From the NCBI GenBank assembly GCA_964035575.1, contig OZ037837.1, positions 744,001 through 808,000 of the forward strand: DNA of 64,000 nt. Reading direction: 5' to 3'. Of the stretch, positions 29,754-40,941 are shown one piece after another (the stretch's first letter is position 1; each line of letters starts with the position of its first letter). The notes under the pieces were generated by a model. The model was not told where the DNA came from. It did not search any database and worked only from the letters and a program-made list of their open reading frames with translations. Source of the DNA: Rhynchopus sp. YZ270_cl-10. Its lineage: Eukaryota; Euglenozoa; Diplonemea; Diplonemida; Diplonemidae. Position numbers and translations under genes: made by a program.

Positions 29754-31280
29754 TCATGCCTCCTTTTGAACGCTCTTCGCTCTCGGGTGTGTCTTCAGCT
29801 TGTCTCCTGCACTTGCAGCACGACGTCTGAAGAAAAGCACTGTCGCAATCAGAGTCAGATACGCACCAAAGACCTGAGCACCGACGACAACACTCGGCGC
29901 AAACCCAAAGGCCAGCGCACAGACCACCAACGTGAAGTACTCCAGCTCCCCGAAGAGCAGCCCGACCGGGTTCACACTTCCCTTTGCGAGATAATGGTCG
30001 GAGTCCCAGTTGCGCCATCCGAGGTGTGTCATCTGCAGGCACTCTGTGAACTGCCACGTCGAAAAAACGCTCATCTGCAAAATACGAAGAAAGCACACCG
30101 CGAAGGCAATTTGGGGCAGACTCAGGGCACCATTCGCGTCCAAAAAGAGGGAATAAAACTGTGTTTTATATTCCAAATGGAAGGCTTCGACTGCGGCAAA
30201 TTGGCTGTTTGGGTCGATAGTTGCGGTTTGGTTTTGAATCGCTCCTAATGCCATCACATCAGCAGACCCTTCTGCCGCTGTGATCAAAAAACGGTATCCA
30301 AACACTCCGATGAAGACATTCGAGGCCCAGCACACCTGCGCAGGGAGACGCAAATAAAACCTACAGATCTCTCTCGTAAACAACGCTGTAAGCATTCCAT
30401 AAATCATGATATACGCAATGTGCGCACCATCCCCTTCAAAGATGTGTCCCAACTCAGCAATAGGCGCAACAACCTTCCCAGCAGAGTACCCTGCAACCGC
30501 CGCATTAATAAACAACGCGCTAAGCACATAGTAGCACACCTGAAGCGAGAGCGCATACACTCTGTGATACCAGATCGCGTCAACCAAACCCTTCCTCACG
30601 AAGGTCATCATCAGGGGGGCAATCTGAATTCCCAACATCGGAGAAAATGCGAGAAGGGGAGAACCGTAGAGGCACCAAACCGTTGCATAAAACTGCCTCT
30701 GCGCATACAAAAACTTTACAACAGTACGGTCTTCAGGGACAACCGCATCGGGGTAGGCCATGGAGTTTGTGGTCCTCTCCTCTTTGCTTCCCCAGGTGTT
30801 GGTAATGTGGTCTGCGATGTTGCAGACTGTCCAGAGAAGACCCGCTTTGACAAATGCACTGAGAGCTGCAGCAGAGGGGGTGGTAGCGTGAATGTCAAAG
30901 TCGCGGGAAAAGATTTTGCTTTGCGTGGTATCGTTAAGAAGGTACTGTACGGCGCCGTCAAAATACAGCGCATTGTCAAGCAGGTAGAGCACAGTGAACA
31001 CCGCATGCCTGCTTGCGAAGAGAATGGAGTGCATGCGGAACTCTGCCCAGATCATCGGGGCGGAGTGGTTTCTTCCCAAAGGGAGGGGCAGGAGGAGGGA
31101 GGACAGAGAGAGCACGGCGTGGAGCGAGACAAACGCGACCTCATACCAGACGAAGTCGATGCCAAAGGCTTTCCCAAAGGCGAAGAGGTTGAAGAATCGG
31201 TAGAGATAATGCAGAAGGCAGATGAGGCCGAGGATTTTGTGCAGATTGTAGGGGTCGTGATTGGTGAAGAGTTTCGCCAT
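29754..31280 (-). CDS. Polytopic membrane protein, unknown family
   Basis: 508 aa with about ten hydrophobic segments, starting MAKLFTNHDPYNLHKILGLI. There is no signal peptide cleavage motif; the first helix begins near residue 15. Soluble loops carry SKEERTTNSMAYPDAVVPEDRTVV and WQFTECLQMTHLGWRNWDSDHY. The tail is basic (RRRAASAGDKLKTHPRAKSVQKEA). No catalytic motif I can name is visible. The frame is uninterrupted, codon use is GC-rich like its neighbours, and a pyrimidine tract precedes the start on the coding strand. It is a single-copy gene here. Membrane-enzyme or transporter roles are both possible and neither is supported. Confidence 0.75.
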   Translation of the reverse strand: MAKLFTNHDPYNLHKILGLICLLHYLYRFFNLFAFGKAFGIDFVWYEVAFVSLHAVLSLSSLLLPLPLGRNHSAPMIWAEFRMHSILFASRHAVFTVLYLLDNALYFDGAVQYLLNDTTQSKIFSRDFDIHATTPSAAALSAFVKAGLLWTVCNIADHITNTWGSKEERTTNSMAYPDAVVPEDRTVVKFLYAQRQFYATVWCLYGSPLLAFSPMLGIQIAPLMMTFVRKGLVDAIWYHRVYALSLQVCYYVLSALFINAAVAGYSAGKVVAPIAELGHIFEGDGAHIAYIMIYGMLTALFTREICRFYLRLPAQVCWASNVFIGVFGYRFLITAAEGSADVMALGAIQNQTATIDPNSQFAAVEAFHLEYKTQFYSLFLDANGALSLPQIAFAVCFLRILQMSVFSTWQFTECLQMTHLGWRNWDSDHYLAKGSVNPVGLLFGELEYFTLVVCALAFGFAPSVVVGAQVFGAYLTLIATVLFFRRRAASAGDKLKTHPRAKSVQKEA

Positions 31281-31654
31281 TTTTAAAAAAAGAAGAAAAA
31301 GAAAAAGGAGGAAACAGGTGAAGTAGTTTTCCTGTGAGGTGTTTTTTTTGGGAAATGTTGTGGTGTTGTATTGTGTTGGAAAGTTTTGTTTTAGACAACA
31401 AAAAGGTGTTGCCAGTTTTCAAATGAGAGTTGCTATTTTTTGCAAGGAAGGGAAGGGGGCGAGTAAAAAAAATGGGTTGCAAAGTGTGAAGCAGAATATT
31501 GTGAAACATCACAAAATGCTGAACTGAAATAAAAGAGAGAGAAAACTACAGTGAGGAGCGTGGAAAGCTGGCAAAGAGAATCCAAAGCTCCCTGTGTGTG
31601 GTTGTACGCATGACGGGAGTGGTGTATGTGACGTGGTGCCGAGAGAGGGCAGGC

Positions 31655-31815
31655 TGGTGTGTAGATGAGGATGCAGCTGGGTCAGGGATCAGGGATGCTC
31701 GACGTCCTGGCACCGAGGCTGACTCAGAGATGCGCTGCACAGTGTATGTGGGGTGTGGGGAAGTGGAACATCAGGTGAGGCATGTGGGGTTGCTTTGTTT
31801 TTGGTCTTTTCCTTA
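31655..31815 (+). repeat. Duplicated segment Z, copy 1
   Basis: GGCTGGTGTGTAGATGAGGA to GGTCTTTTCCTTAC is identical or nearly so to 37892-38057, which lies immediately upstream of a B-box/LRR gene. A short tail of the same segment is at 41684-41735. Here the gene itself is absent, so this is a relic of a gene-sized duplication or its promoter end. Confidence 0.75.
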
Positions 31816-31831
31816 CGGCCACCTGTTGTCA

Positions 31832-32501
31832 CAAAGATGGATTAAATCCAGGGTCCAAATAATAAAATCTATTTAATCCAATAAAATCCAATTAAATCCA
31901 ATTAAATCTAATAAAATCCAATTAAATCCAATTAAATCCAGTGAGTGGGGGTTTAGAAGGAAAAGCTGGAAAAAGTTGGCAGAGAAACCCGCACACCTGT
32001 CCCACCCCCCAAGCGCACCTACCTCTTGACTTACAAAGTTACTACAGTGAAATACAATACAATACAGTACAATACAAACAGACCACCTGATTTTTACCCC
32101 GCATATAGGCACGTACAGGTGCGTATATTCCCTATATGTACCTAGACGGTCCTCTACGGACCTATACGCACCTGTACGTGCCTATATGCGGGGTAAAAAT
32201 CAGGTGGTCTGTTTGTATTGTACTGTATTGTATTGTATTTCACTGTAGTAACTTTGTAAGTCAAGAGGTAGGTGCGCTTGGGGGGTGGGACAGGTGTGCA
32301 GGTTTCTCTGCCAACTTTTTCCAGCTTTTCCTTCTAACCCCCCACTCACTGGATTTGATTAAATTTTATTGGATTTAATTGGTCTACTGGAGGGAGATAC
32401 TTTTAATTGGATTTAATTAAAAAATACGGGTAATAAAATCCAATAAAATCCAATTAAATCCAATTAATAAAATCCAATTAAATACTGGCTTGCCATCTTT
32501 G
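31832..32501. mobile_element. Mutator-like foldback element (670 bp)
   Basis: Ends CAAAGATGG / CCATCTTTG, with an exact 9-bp target duplication CTGTTGTCA (31823-31831, 32502-32510). The uninserted site reads CCACCTGTTGTCAGAGGTGG at 38056-38076. Subterminal tandem CCAATTAAAT units are followed by two 188-bp arms (31938-32125 and 32165-32352) that are near-perfect inverse copies around a 39-base loop. A 9-bp duplication with long inverted arms fits MULE-type elements. The mirrored frames in the arms are not genes. Confidence 0.85.
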
Positions 32502-32589
32502 CTGTTGTCAGAGGTGGGTATTTTTTCAAACGTTACAAAGTTGTTAAAACAAATAACCGCTTTTATTTTTCCTTCCTTCAAAACTTCAC

Positions 32590-32700
32590 ACACAACGCTT
32601 TCGGTTTTTGGAAGACACACAAGGTGCCGGGTTCTATGATATGCACGGAACCACCCTGCACCTGTTTGTCATATATATTGTTTCCCGTGCAATACATGGG
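32590..32700. repeat. Relic of the ankyrin gene 3' flank
   Basis: AGACACACAAGGTGCC..GGTTCTA..ATATGCACGGAAC..TTGTTTCCCGTGC matches 50120-50190, which surrounds the stop of the ankyrin gene. No ankyrin coding sequence remains here. Confidence 0.6.
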
Positions 32701-32827
32701 GAAACGTTTCACGTCGAAACTAGGGAAAGCTTTTTGATAAAATAATAAAACCTACATTCTTGAGCTCTTCTATACGAAATGATTTTCATTGGACGCATCC
32801 TCCAACGCCAATTTCTCTTTCCTTTTT

Positions 32828-33699
32828 CAACTTACCTTCCTTCACCCCCCCTGTAAGGGTAACCGTAGGTGAAGTAAGGTATAGTATTGAAATCGATGTG
32901 GGGGGGAGTAAAGGGTCAATTTTACAAAACCAGATTTTGAGGAAAATTTTAGCCGAAAATGGGCCCACGTATAAGCAACCGGGCTCATATTTCCCAAAAT
33001 TTAAGTGGTCAAAAAATTGTCCAATTTTCGAGATTGACCCCACCACTGCACGGGCGGAGCCCAAAAATGCAAATAAGGACCCTTTTTCAACTTACCTTCC
33101 TTCACCCCCCCTGTAAGGGTAACCGTAGGTGAAGTAAGGTATAGTATTGAAATCGATGTGGGGGGGGAGTAAAGGGTCAATTTTACAAAACCAGATTTTG
33201 AGGAAAATTTTAGCCGAAAATGGGCCCACGTATAAGCAACCGGGCTCATATTTCCCAAAATTTAAGTGGTCAAAAAATTGTCCAATTTTCGAGATTGACC
33301 CCACCACTGCACGGGCGGAGCCCAAAAATGCAAATAAGGACCCTTTTCAATTTTCAACTTACCTTCCTTCACCCCCCCTGTAAGGGTAACCGTAGGTGAA
33401 GTAAGGTATAGTATTGAAATCGATGTGGGGGGGGAGTAAAGGGTCAATTTTACAAAACCAGATTTTGAGGAAAATTTTAGCCGAAAATGGGCCCACGTAT
33501 AAGCAACCGGGCTCATATTTCCCAAAATTTAAGTGGTCAAAAAATTGTCCAATTTTCGAGATTGACCCCACCACTGCACGGGCGGAGCCCAAAAATGCAA
33601 ATAAGGACCCTTTTCAATTTGTTCTCTTGAAATGTGTAATTTCATGTTTTCGCGAAAAAAATTACAACTGATCCTACAAGGGTTGAAGGAAGGTGGTTG
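32828..33699 (+). mobile_element. Element C, copy 1, with three internal 267-bp units
   Basis: Starts CAACTTACCTTCCTTCACCC and ends with the inverse-like GGGTTGAAGGAAGGTGGTTG. The 267-bp unit (AACCGTAGGTGAAGTAAGGT .. AAGGACCC) is tandemly repeated three times. Other copies have one (34170-34514, 57961-58307) or two (42996-43600). It carries module 2 (GTGGTGGGGTCAAT and its neighbours) in inverse orientation. Confidence 0.75.
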
Positions 33700-33720
33700 A
33701 AAACAACAATAACAACAAGG

Positions 33721-34166
33721 ACAAGTAATTGCTAAGAAAAAAGCGGGGTGTGCTGTGGAAAACTCCGCACGATTTTCGAAACCACCGTAGCATCCTGGCG
33801 ATTTGCTGGAGGTGCTGATGCGCCTGGTGTGATCGATGTGTTGTAGTCTGTGCATTCTGTGTTCCTTCCTTCCGCACTGCTCCAACGACGACGACAATGT
33901 GGGGAGCCTGTGGACAAAAACGAGCTGGAACACGCGGAGCCTGCCGAGCTGACGTCCAACAAAGCTATCGAGCAGATGGTGCTGGACGAAGAGGACAGCC
34001 CCTTCTTGAACGTTTCAGATGCTGGCGTCCCAGTGGGTCTGGCAGCGCACGAAGAGCGTTAGCATACCTGCTGCAGAAGAGCAGAAAGCTGGGCGTGTTG
34101 TAGATTATTTCTACAGGATGGAGTTCCACATCACACCCCGTTTTTTTTCCGGTAGCAATTACTTGT
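33721..34166 (-). mobile_element. Element K, copy 1
   Basis: 446 bp with long imperfect inverted ends (ACAAGTAATTGCTA, then GGGGTGTGCTGTGGAA). All four K copies lie about 20 bp from, or abut, a C element, so C and K form a composite unit. The interior has open but unconserved frames (frameshifts between copies). Confidence 0.7.
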
Positions 34167-34169
34167 TTT

Positions 34170-34514
34170 CAACTTACCTTCCTTCACCCCCCTGTAAGGG
34201 CAACCGTAGGTGAAGTAAGGTATAGTATTGAAATCGATGTGGGGGGGGAGTAAAGGGTCAATTTTACAAAACCAGATTTTGAGGAAAATTTTAGCCGAAA
34301 ATGGGCCCCACGTATAAGCAACCGGGCTCATATTTCTCAAAATTTAAGTGGTCAAAAAATTGTCCAATTTTCGAGATTGACCCCACCACTGCACGGGCGG
34401 AGCCCAAAAATGCAAATAAGGACCCTTTTTAATTTGTTCTCTTGAAATGTGTAATTTCATGTTTTCGCGAAAAAAATAACAACTGATCCTACAAGGGTTG
34501 AAGGAAGGTGGTTG
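34170..34514 (+). mobile_element. Element C, copy 2 (single unit)
   Basis: 345 bp, the minimal form of C: same ends as copy 1 and one internal unit. Confidence 0.7.
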
Positions 34515-34535
34515 AAAACAACAATAACAACAAGG

Positions 34536-34979
34536 ACAAGTAATTGCTAAGAAAAAAGCGGGGTGTGCTGTGGAAAACTCTGCGTGATTTTCGAAACCAC
34601 CGTAGCATCCTGGCGATTTGCTGGAGGTGCTGATGTGCCTGGTGTGATCGATGTGTTGTAGTCTGTGCATTCTGTGTTCCTTCCGCACTGCTCCAACGAC
34701 GACGACAATGTGGGGAGCCTGTGGACAAAAACGAGCTGGACCACGCCGAGCCTGCCGAGCGGGCGTCCAACAACGCTATCGAGCAGATGGTGCTGGACGA
34801 AGAGGACAGCCCCCCTTCTTGAACGTTTCAGATGCTGGCGTCCCAGTGGGTCTGGCAGCGTACGAAGAGCGTTAGCATACCTGCAGAAGAGCAGAATGCT
34901 GGGTGTGTTGTAGATTATTTCTACAGGATGGAGTTCCACAGCACACCCCGTTTTTTTTTTTCCGATAGCAATTACTTGT
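34536..34979 (-). mobile_element. Element K, copy 2
   Basis: Near-identical to 33721-34166. With copy 1 it makes a tandem C-K-C-K block of about 2.15 kb. Confidence 0.7.
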
Positions 34980-35389
34980 TTTTTTTTCCAAATGGAAAAC
35001 GCTAATAACTTTTTGACCCCCCTCTGTAAGTGTTGGTTGAATTGGAGTCGGGGAGCACAAGCAAAGGGCAATGAAAGGAAAACAATGAGTAAAGAATAAG
35101 ATAGAAGAGCCAGTATTTATGTCTGAACTACACACACAATTCCAATCATTCGAGCCGAAGACACCCAAACATTTCGGCTTGTATTATTTCCTTACAACCG
35201 TACGCGTTCCGCTTCGTCTGTTGTATACAAAAAATTAATGAAACACAAAAACCAAGCGCATGTGGAAGAAAAAAGAAAAGAAAATATTTTTTCTGATTCA
35301 AAGTGGTGTTTACGTTTTGGGTACGGGGCGGAGAATAAAATCTGTTCGATAAAAGAAACGCAAGCTTTTTTGTTTTATCTTGTTCAGAA

Positions 35390-35700
35390 TCCCCTCCCGC
35401 GTTTTACCCGAAAAACAGAACATTTTTGTCTACAGTTAACATATTGGTCTTGTCGGACCTGAGAAAACGCGTGCATGTTGCATACACATGCACACTTGCA
35501 CCCAACGATGAGGCTCATTGATACATTGCAACGAAGTTCACATTGTGGGAAATGGGGTGACAAAAAGAACAAAAAAAAACACGCACAAAATAAGCAATTG
35601 CAAAGAAAACAACGGGGTGCTGTGGATATGGGTTGAGTGCTCCAGGAATTCCACCCTGCAGAAATCCCAGATATTACTCAGTATATTACTCACACAGTAG
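35390..35700 (+). repeat. Repeat U, uninterrupted copy
   Basis: Contains TTTGTCTACAGTTAACATAT, GACCTGAGAAAACGCGTGCA and GGGTGCTGTGGATATGG. The sister copy near 38140-40750 has the same sequence but is split by a piggyBac-like element at TTAA and a Harbinger-like element at TAA, so this copy supplies both empty sites. Confidence 0.75.
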
Positions 35701-35740
35701 TATTACAAACATCCAAAACTCAAAAATGAAAACAAAACCA

Positions 35741-36033
35741 ATTTAGTGGACACACTTCTGATCCTAAGAAGGACCCCACCCTCACCTTCCCTCACCCAAA
35801 CCCCAAAGAAATGCTCTGTTGTTCACAACACCCAGCCAACCCTCTCAAATCCTCCCAATTGTTTCGTATGACTCATCCCAACAAACCCCACCTCACTCTG
35901 TCACCACCTCCCAAAAATAATAAAGAAGCACACCTCAGCACAGTGCAGAGCAGCCGTCGTGCAGCTGACCACACAGTGCGAGGGGTGAAGATGTACAACA
36001 ACAACTGCTACAAAGTGAACGTATTCTTGCTTC
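35741..36033. repeat. 3' flank of B-box/LRR gene 1, duplicated at 54636-54927
   Basis: AATTTAGTGGACACACTTCT to the gene stop is shared with the second paralogue; a shorter piece (from AAGAAGCACACCTCAGC) also precedes the third at 59711. The duplication unit therefore includes at least the gene and about 290 bp of 3' flank. Confidence 0.75.
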
Positions 36034-37836
36034 TCACTCGCGTAAGCGTTCTGGTAGCTTGTTGAGTACAACCTTGCTGCACTTGTCCTTTCCATGTAAG
36101 GTCTTCAATGATGTGCACATGTGGAGGAAGTGCCACTGAAAGCCCCCAATCGAGGTGACAGCTTGCAATCCACTCAAGTCAACTGTGGACAATGATGTGC
36201 ACCTGTTGAGAAAGTGGTTCCCAATCGAGGTGACCGCTCGGAATCCACTCAAGTCAACTGTGGAAAAAGATGTGCACCCGCGGAGGAAGTTGATCCCAAT
36301 GACAGTGACAGCTTGGAATGCACTAAAGTCAACTGTGGACAATGATGTGCACCCACTGAGAAAGTGGTTCCCAATCGAGGTGACCGCTCGGAATCCACTC
36401 AAGTCAACTGTGGACAAAGATGTGCACCCGCAGAGGAACTGGTTCCCGATCGTGGTGACATCTTGCAATCCACTCAAATCGACTTTGGTCAAAGCTGTGC
36501 AGTCACTAAGGAAGTCGTTCCCGATCACAGTCACAGCAGACGCATGACTGAGATCAATGCACGTCACTGCAGTTCCTTTCAAGAAGTTGTCTGGAATCGC
36601 AGTCGCAACTTGTGCCTGCAGGAGCAAGCAAGCCACCTTCGGATCAGTCACCTGCTTCAATCTTGCTTCTGTAAGTGTAGTCTCACCCAACGCACGAAGT
36701 GCTGCAATGGCATCCTGCTTCCTCCTCTGTGTGTTGGTCTGCGTTACAACAACCCTGTGACCCCTCAGCTGCACCACGTCCTCTCCTTCTGCAATTAACT
36801 CACCTCTGAAAGTCATGTCGAAGCCGTCTTCACGCAACCCCACTGCAGACGCCACCTTCCGAAGCAAGTCCTTGCCCGTGTCATCCACACTCACCTCAAT
36901 CTCGTGTTCCACTCCATCCAACCCCTGCACAAGTACAGGCACAAAAAGCGCAGACATCTGGGAAAAGACATCGTGCACGTGCGAAACAGGCAGTTTCAGG
37001 GAAAACGTTGTGTGTAGGTCTGCAGCACCCACAAGGCGGTGGCGGTCTCCACTCGCTGCCATGCTGTTGATGTTCCGCACAACGGCCTGCGACTCTGTGA
37101 CCGCACGCAGCACCTGGTCGTCCCCAAGCTGGCACACCGCCTCACACTCAGCAATCATGTGTCCTGCCTTCGCAACAAACGTCTTCAGCGCACACACCTC
37201 CCCTTCACGACTGAGTGCCTGTGTGAGGAAGCTCCGTGCCACCTCCTCCTCACACACGACTTCGCTGCGCGACACATCCTCACGCATCACGAGGTGTTCG
37301 ACGTGTGTCTGCAGGAGAAGGTCTTTGTACCTCTCCTCCGTGGGTGGGAGTGCCTCAAACACACGGCACTTCTCCTTTGCAGCAGTCCGCTGTGTTGTCA
37401 GGTCTGCCACATTCGAGCAGAGGATGTCACGCTGGCGTTTCATGTAGTCCGTGATGTCAACTGTCTTGTGTCCCGCATGTGTGTCGCACTTGTCACAGCG
37501 CATGCAGATCAACGCGTCTCCACACGCACGGTCTTCACAGACGAGGCACAGCTCTTGGCCTGGGTGATGTGCACACTTCGATGACGCCCCGTACGCAGTC
37601 ACAGAAGCGCGATGTGCCTCACGGTCACGTGGCCTTGTGTGGCAAGCGTCATAGCACGCAGGTGTGTCGCAGAAGAACAGCTCCACGCACATCCCGCACT
37701 GCAGCTGTGCAGGCACGCCACAGTTCTCACAGCTCGGCATCTGTGGTGCGGTCGGCTGCGTGTCAGACACCATGTTGTGTGTTTCGAAGAGGTGGGAGGG
37801 TGCAGGGGTGTCTGGAAGGGGTTGGGTGGGTGGCAT
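36034..37836 (-). CDS. B-box / ubiquitin-like / BspA-type LRR protein, paralogue 1
   Basis: 600 aa, start at MPPTQPLPDTPAPSHLFE, which follows a CTGCAG acceptor-like site on the coding strand. Residues 36-75 and 88-130 are two B-box-type zinc fingers (CENCG..CGMC..C..C..H; CAHHPGQELCLVC..CMRCDKCDTHAGH). About 131-260 is helical and may form a coiled coil. 299-366 resembles a ubiquitin-like fold (VLVQGLDGVEHEIEVSVDDT..LLRKVASAVG). From about 421, six 23-residue LRRs of the BspA type (IGNxFLxGCTSLSTVDLSGL) follow, then a charged tail. It is probably a cytosolic scaffold, similar in layout to TRIM proteins but without RING. Two paralogues lie downstream with 4 and 5 LRRs. Confidence 0.82.
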   Translation of the reverse strand: MPPTQPLPDTPAPSHLFETHNMVSDTQPTAPQMPSCENCGVPAQLQCGMCVELFFCDTPACYDACHTRPRDREAHRASVTAYGASSKCAHHPGQELCLVCEDRACGDALICMRCDKCDTHAGHKTVDITDYMKRQRDILCSNVADLTTQRTAAKEKCRVFEALPPTEERYKDLLLQTHVEHLVMREDVSRSEVVCEEEVARSFLTQALSREGEVCALKTFVAKAGHMIAECEAVCQLGDDQVLRAVTESQAVVRNINSMAASGDRHRLVGAADLHTTFSLKLPVSHVHDVFSQMSALFVPVLVQGLDGVEHEIEVSVDDTGKDLLRKVASAVGLREDGFDMTFRGELIAEGEDVVQLRGHRVVVTQTNTQRRKQDAIAALRALGETTLTEARLKQVTDPKVACLLLQAQVATAIPDNFLKGTAVTCIDLSHASAVTVIGNDFLSDCTALTKVDLSGLQDVTTIGNQFLCGCTSLSTVDLSGFRAVTSIGNHFLSGCTSLSTVDFSAFQAVTVIGINFLRGCTSFSTVDLSGFRAVTSIGNHFLNRCTSLSTVDLSGLQAVTSIGGFQWHFLHMCTSLKTLHGKDKCSKVVLNKLPERLRE

Positions 37837-37891
37837 GGGATGGAAACAGAGTGTGCGTTCAAGACTGCAGCACACAGGAAAGGTGAGTGAG

Positions 37892-38057
37892 AGGCTGGTG
37901 TGTAGATGAGGATGCAGCTGGGTCAGGGATCAGGGATGCTCGACGTCCTGGCACCGAGGCTGACTCAGAGATGCGCTGCACAGTGTATGTGGGGTGTGGG
38001 GAAGTGGAACATCAGGTGAGGCATGTGGGGTTGCTTTGTTTTTGGTCTTTTCCTTAC
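37892..38057 (+). repeat. Duplicated segment Z, copy 2
   Basis: Upstream flank of B-box/LRR gene 1, matching 31655-31815. It continues into CCACCTGTTGTCAGAGGTGG, the empty target of the foldback element at 31832. Confidence 0.75.
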
Positions 38058-38180
38058 CACCTGTTGTCAGAGGTGGGTCTTTTTTTTTCATACGCTCAGT
38101 TTGTTACAACGTTGTTAAAACAAATAGCCTCTAATACCCTTCCCGTTTTCCGAAAACACCACATTTTTATTTACAGTTAA

Positions 38181-39549
38181 CCCTTTAGACCCGAGATACC
38201 CATATATGGCCACCCGAATGGCGCCATACAATTAGGAGTGTTCTACTCAAAATGGGAAAAACATTTTTTATATTTTGAAAGATTTTGCGCCGATCTTTCA
38301 AAAGAAGCAAGAATCGAAAAGTTTTGTTCATCTGATATTTTTTTGGATGCTGGAGGGAAGGCGGAGCTGCCACGGAAAATCATGTTTTTTGACCAACACC
38401 CCCTAAAATAACCCTCCTAATACCACTAGGCTATTACTGAGGTTCTACTCATTTTCAGAAAAACATTTTTTTATATTTTGAAAGATTTTTAGCCGATCTT
38501 TCAAAATACGCCATCTAAGAACACTTTTATGCATCTGGGTTTTCCTTGGATGCCGGGGAGCATGAAAAAGTACGGGAAAAAGTCACTTTTCAGAGCCGCC
38601 ATGTGATAAGAATTTTTCTAGTCGTTTTCGTGAAAACACTTTTTTTGTGTGGAAAGATTTCGTTCACATCTTTCAAAATACGCCAAAATCGAATACTTTT
38701 ATGCATCTGTGATATCCTCGGATTTTGGTGTGATTTTACCACCAAAATCACGGGTTGTACGTTGCTAGGGTCGTAAGGCTAGTAGGGTTGATAAGTAGGG
38801 GTCTACTCATTTTCGTGAAAAGATTTTTGCATTTTTGGAAAGATTTGATGTCAAATCTGTCAAAAGAAGCAAGAATCGAAAACTTTTGTGCATCTGAGTG
38901 CAATTTGGAAGTCCGTGAGAACCACCACCAAAATCACTGTTTTTCTGACTATTATTTGCCTTATTCCCACCCAAAACACGTTATAAGCCGGGTTTTCACT
39001 ATTGTTTCGTATTTTAGGGTGCTTTTTTTGTGAATTTTCGGCACACAGGGTAGTTCTGACCCATTCTGGGGGTGTTTCGGACCTGTAGATGCCCAAAAAC
39101 GTGAAAAAAATCGCCTTTTTACGTGTGTAGTGGTGTTTCAGTGTAAATCGTTAGGAAATCGATTTTTAGACATGCTGCTAACAGAGCTACACTCATATAA
39201 GTTGGATTCTACTAGGACTTTTTGCTCGAATTTTTTTTCTTTGAAAAGATTTTTTTGTGGTCAATCTTTCAAATAACGCTATTTTCGGACAGCAATAATT
39301 TACGGTGATTTTTTTTGCCGGAAGGATCAGCAAAAAATCAAAAGATGGATTTATGCGTACCTCATTTTGTGTAAAACCTTTTTTTGCGAAAAAAAACTTA
39401 AAATAATGGAATTGAAAGCCGTGTTCAAAATCTTTCAATTGCGGCCAGGTACGATTTAAAATTTGCATCTGGGGTCCCTTTACCGGTTGGAGAGCCCCAA
39501 AAACCAAAACTCAAAAGTGGGTCGAAAATCTGGCTTCGGGTCTAAAGGG
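38181..39549. mobile_element. piggyBac-like MITE (1369 bp)
   Basis: Perfect ends CCCTTTAGACCCGA / TCGGGTCTAAAGGG with TTAA on both sides (38177-38180, 39550-39553). The empty site CAGTTAACATATTGGTC is at about 35439. TTAA duplication and CCC termini are piggyBac signatures. No transposase. The interior is several diverged copies of a roughly 180-bp unit (TCTACTCATTTTC .. GAAAGATTT .. ATCTTTCAAAA .. TTTTGTGCATCTG). Confidence 0.85.
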
Positions 39550-39701
39550 TTAACGTATTGGTCTTGTCGGACCTGAGAAAACGCGTGCATGTTGCATACA
39601 CATGCACACTTACACCCAACGATGAGGTTCATTGATACATTGCAACGAAGTTCACATTGTGGGAAATGGGGTGACAAAGAGAACACAAAAAAAAAAAGTA
39701 A

Positions 39702-40681
39702 GGGTGGCACAACTTTTTTTTTTGTTTCCCGCTCGCTGACTCTGGGAAAAAAATGCGCGCGCGCGCAAAAAAAAAGTTTTTAAAAAAGTTTTGCCGGAAA
39801 AAAAGTTGTGGGAACAGGGTGATCCCGTGGGCTTTTTATATAAAATCGCCTCAGGGGCCCAAAAATGGGTGACCCAAAACACAGTTTTTTAGCATTTCCG
39901 GAATCCGTCCAGAAAGTGGTGGGGTCAATTTCGAAAATTGGACAATTTTTTGACCACTTAAATTTTTGAAAATGTGAGCCCGGTCACTAATATGTGGGTC
40001 CCAGTTTTGGCCAAAACATGCTGCTCAAAAAAGATCGGGTCTTTTGTTTGTGCGCTCAAAGCCGGGAAAACAAAAAGGTGAAAAAATGTGTTAAACTGAA
40101 GTACGGTTGTTGTGGTTAATTGAGTACTCAAAGAAAACAAACAAGCTTCTGTTTTTTTCAATCCGTTTTGTTTGCCCTGCAGCGCTGCCTCCAATCTTTT
40201 TAGAATTGACAACAAGTTGTTTTATCAAAAAAATTTTCAGCCCCAAAACATGCCGCCATTGGCATTTCCGGAATCTGTCCGCACTGTGGTGGGGTCAATT
40301 TGCCGAAATGGCCAAGTTCTCGGTTTTGGTCAAAAATGAGTGTGAGGTAAAGGGGCCAAGGTAAATCCCACAACTCAGATTTTCTCTCCCTGATGCTGAA
40401 ACCATGAAAATGCGCGAAAGCACCGGCATTTGCATTTCCGGAATCCGCCCGTTCTGTGGTGGGGTCAATTTGCCGAAATGGAGGAGTTTTTATAAATTTT
40501 GGTCAAAATCGTGTACAACCCGGTGAAGGAAAAATATTTTCACTAAAAAAAACCCCCCAAATGTCCACCAGTACTCAGTACCCAGTACCGAAACTTTTTT
40601 TCCACCAAACTTTTTTTTTTTTGAATCTCGAAAAAAAAATGCGCGCGCGAGCGGGAAACAAAAAAAAAAGTTGTGCCACCC
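39702..40681. mobile_element. Harbinger-like MITE A (980 bp)
   Basis: Ends GGGTGGCACAACTTTTTTTT and its inverse, with TAA on both sides (39699-39701, 40682-40684). The target is repeat U (sister near 35583-35600). A TAA duplication and GGG ends fit PIF/Harbinger. GCGCGCGC tracts occur near both ends. It contains module 2 three times (about 39893, 40255, 40430) and a small CAGTACTCAGTACCCAGTACC tract at 40568. No transposase. Confidence 0.8.
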
Positions 40682-40941
40682 TAATTGCTAAGAAAACAAG
40701 GGTCGCTGTGGATATGGGGGGAGTGCTCCTGGAATTCCATTACAGGAACAAGCCTGTTACAAGGGATCTGAACATATTCGAGTGGTACTCAAATTGATAT
40801 CACCACGTACGCCACTACAATAGTGCACCCTATCGACGTAAACCAGCTTGTCACAAACGGAGAAAATTGAAACCAAACTCCTACTTTTCCTTGTTATATT
40901 TTCCCCCACCTCCACAAACAATAAAGCAATAAAAACAATAA

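Noticed and set aside
31873-32378. Two mirrored frames of about 80 codons with the same protein sequence
   Set aside because: They are the two arms of the foldback element; identity comes from the inverted repeat.
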